Shown one piece after another: positions 5,029-5,116 of a stretch of DNA of 5,116 bases; within the stretch, counting starts at the first letter, position 1, and every line of letters starts with the position of its first letter. Below the pieces are notes generated by a model, which was given only the letters and a program-made list of their open reading frames with translations, was not told where the DNA came from and did no database searches. Source of the DNA: Opitutaceae bacterium. Its GTDB lineage: Bacteria; Verrucomicrobiota; Verrucomicrobiae; Opitutales; Opitutaceae. Location of the stretch: assembly GCA_031266495.1 (NCBI GenBank), contig JAISAX010000086.1:1-5116 (forward strand), in the 5' to 3' direction. A program made the position numbers and the translations under genes.

Positions 5029-5116
5029 GGAGGTCGGGTTGGCTTTGGCCGTCGCCGTGTGCCGCCGCAAGGATGTCAGCCCGGATGATGCGCTAACGCG
5101 CGTGCGCGGAAGAATC

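Larger units (their letters stand above)
4737..5116. other. Gene-free leader/intergenic region rich in repeats
   Basis: I see no credible gene here. Short frames on both strands are low-complexity and cross the hairpins. The region holds, from right to left, a 6-bp inverted repeat (5011-5028), an 11-bp direct repeat (4912-4922 and 4975-4985), a 13-bp-stem dyad (4928-4957), a REP-like block (4876-4929), a hexamer array (4825-4860) and a G-rich tract (4752-4778). It must contain the promoter of the large minus-strand gene unless that gene is co-transcribed from further right. No box pair close to the sigma-70 consensus stood out. Confidence 0.7.

Noticed and set aside
4804..5088. A 94-codon plus-strand frame over the leader
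   Set aside because: Its product is made of translated repeats (Val-Ala run from the hexamer array, and a peptide from the REP-like hairpin) with no supporting start site.

Overview
This window is GC-rich bacterial DNA dominated by one very long minus-strand gene for a secreted, multidomain surface protein. It starts at 4736 and runs off the left edge. The best guess is a member of the PVC group, probably Verrucomicrobia (Opitutales-like). That guess rests on the high GC, Chlamydia-Pmp-type GGA[ILV]/FxxN repeats, Ig-like domains of the 'YQWxxDGxxIPGAT' type, absence of a clear Shine-Dalgarno site, and a REP-like GCCGGC-AAGAT-GCCGGC dyad upstream. It is an inference; no rRNA or housekeeping gene is present to confirm it.

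Layout from right to left, the direction of transcription. Positions 5116-4737 form a leader or intergenic region of about 380 bp with no credible gene. It is dense in repeats: four inverted repeats, an 11-bp direct repeat, a GTTGCA hexamer array and a G-rich block containing G11 close to the start codon. Positions 4736-1530 encode 1068 residues: signal peptide, a passenger with nine Pmp-like repeats (about aa 184-574), a further beta-rich passenger region (about aa 575-922), a Pro/Ser linker, a BACON domain (about aa 934-1025) and the first 36 residues of an Ig-like domain.

At 1532-1530 the frame meets TGA exactly where the invariant core Trp (TGG) of the Ig fold should be. The same frame then continues open for 509 more codons to the left edge. 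It completes Ig 1, encodes four more Ig-like domains and an Ala/Ser/Thr-rich spacer, and enters a further region that leaves the window. The simplest reading is one large adhesin-like gene split by a single G-to-A nonsense change, or by a sequence error. The frame does not change, so no indel is involved.

There is no operon partner to describe. The points of greatest interest are the Pmp + BACON + Ig architecture outside the usual chlamydial setting, the nonsense codon at a structurally invariant Trp, and the G11 tract just upstream of the start, which could be phase-variable as pmp homopolymers are in Chlamydia. Long plus-strand reading frames (for example 678-2891 and 2997-4214) are compositional shadows of the minus-strand gene.
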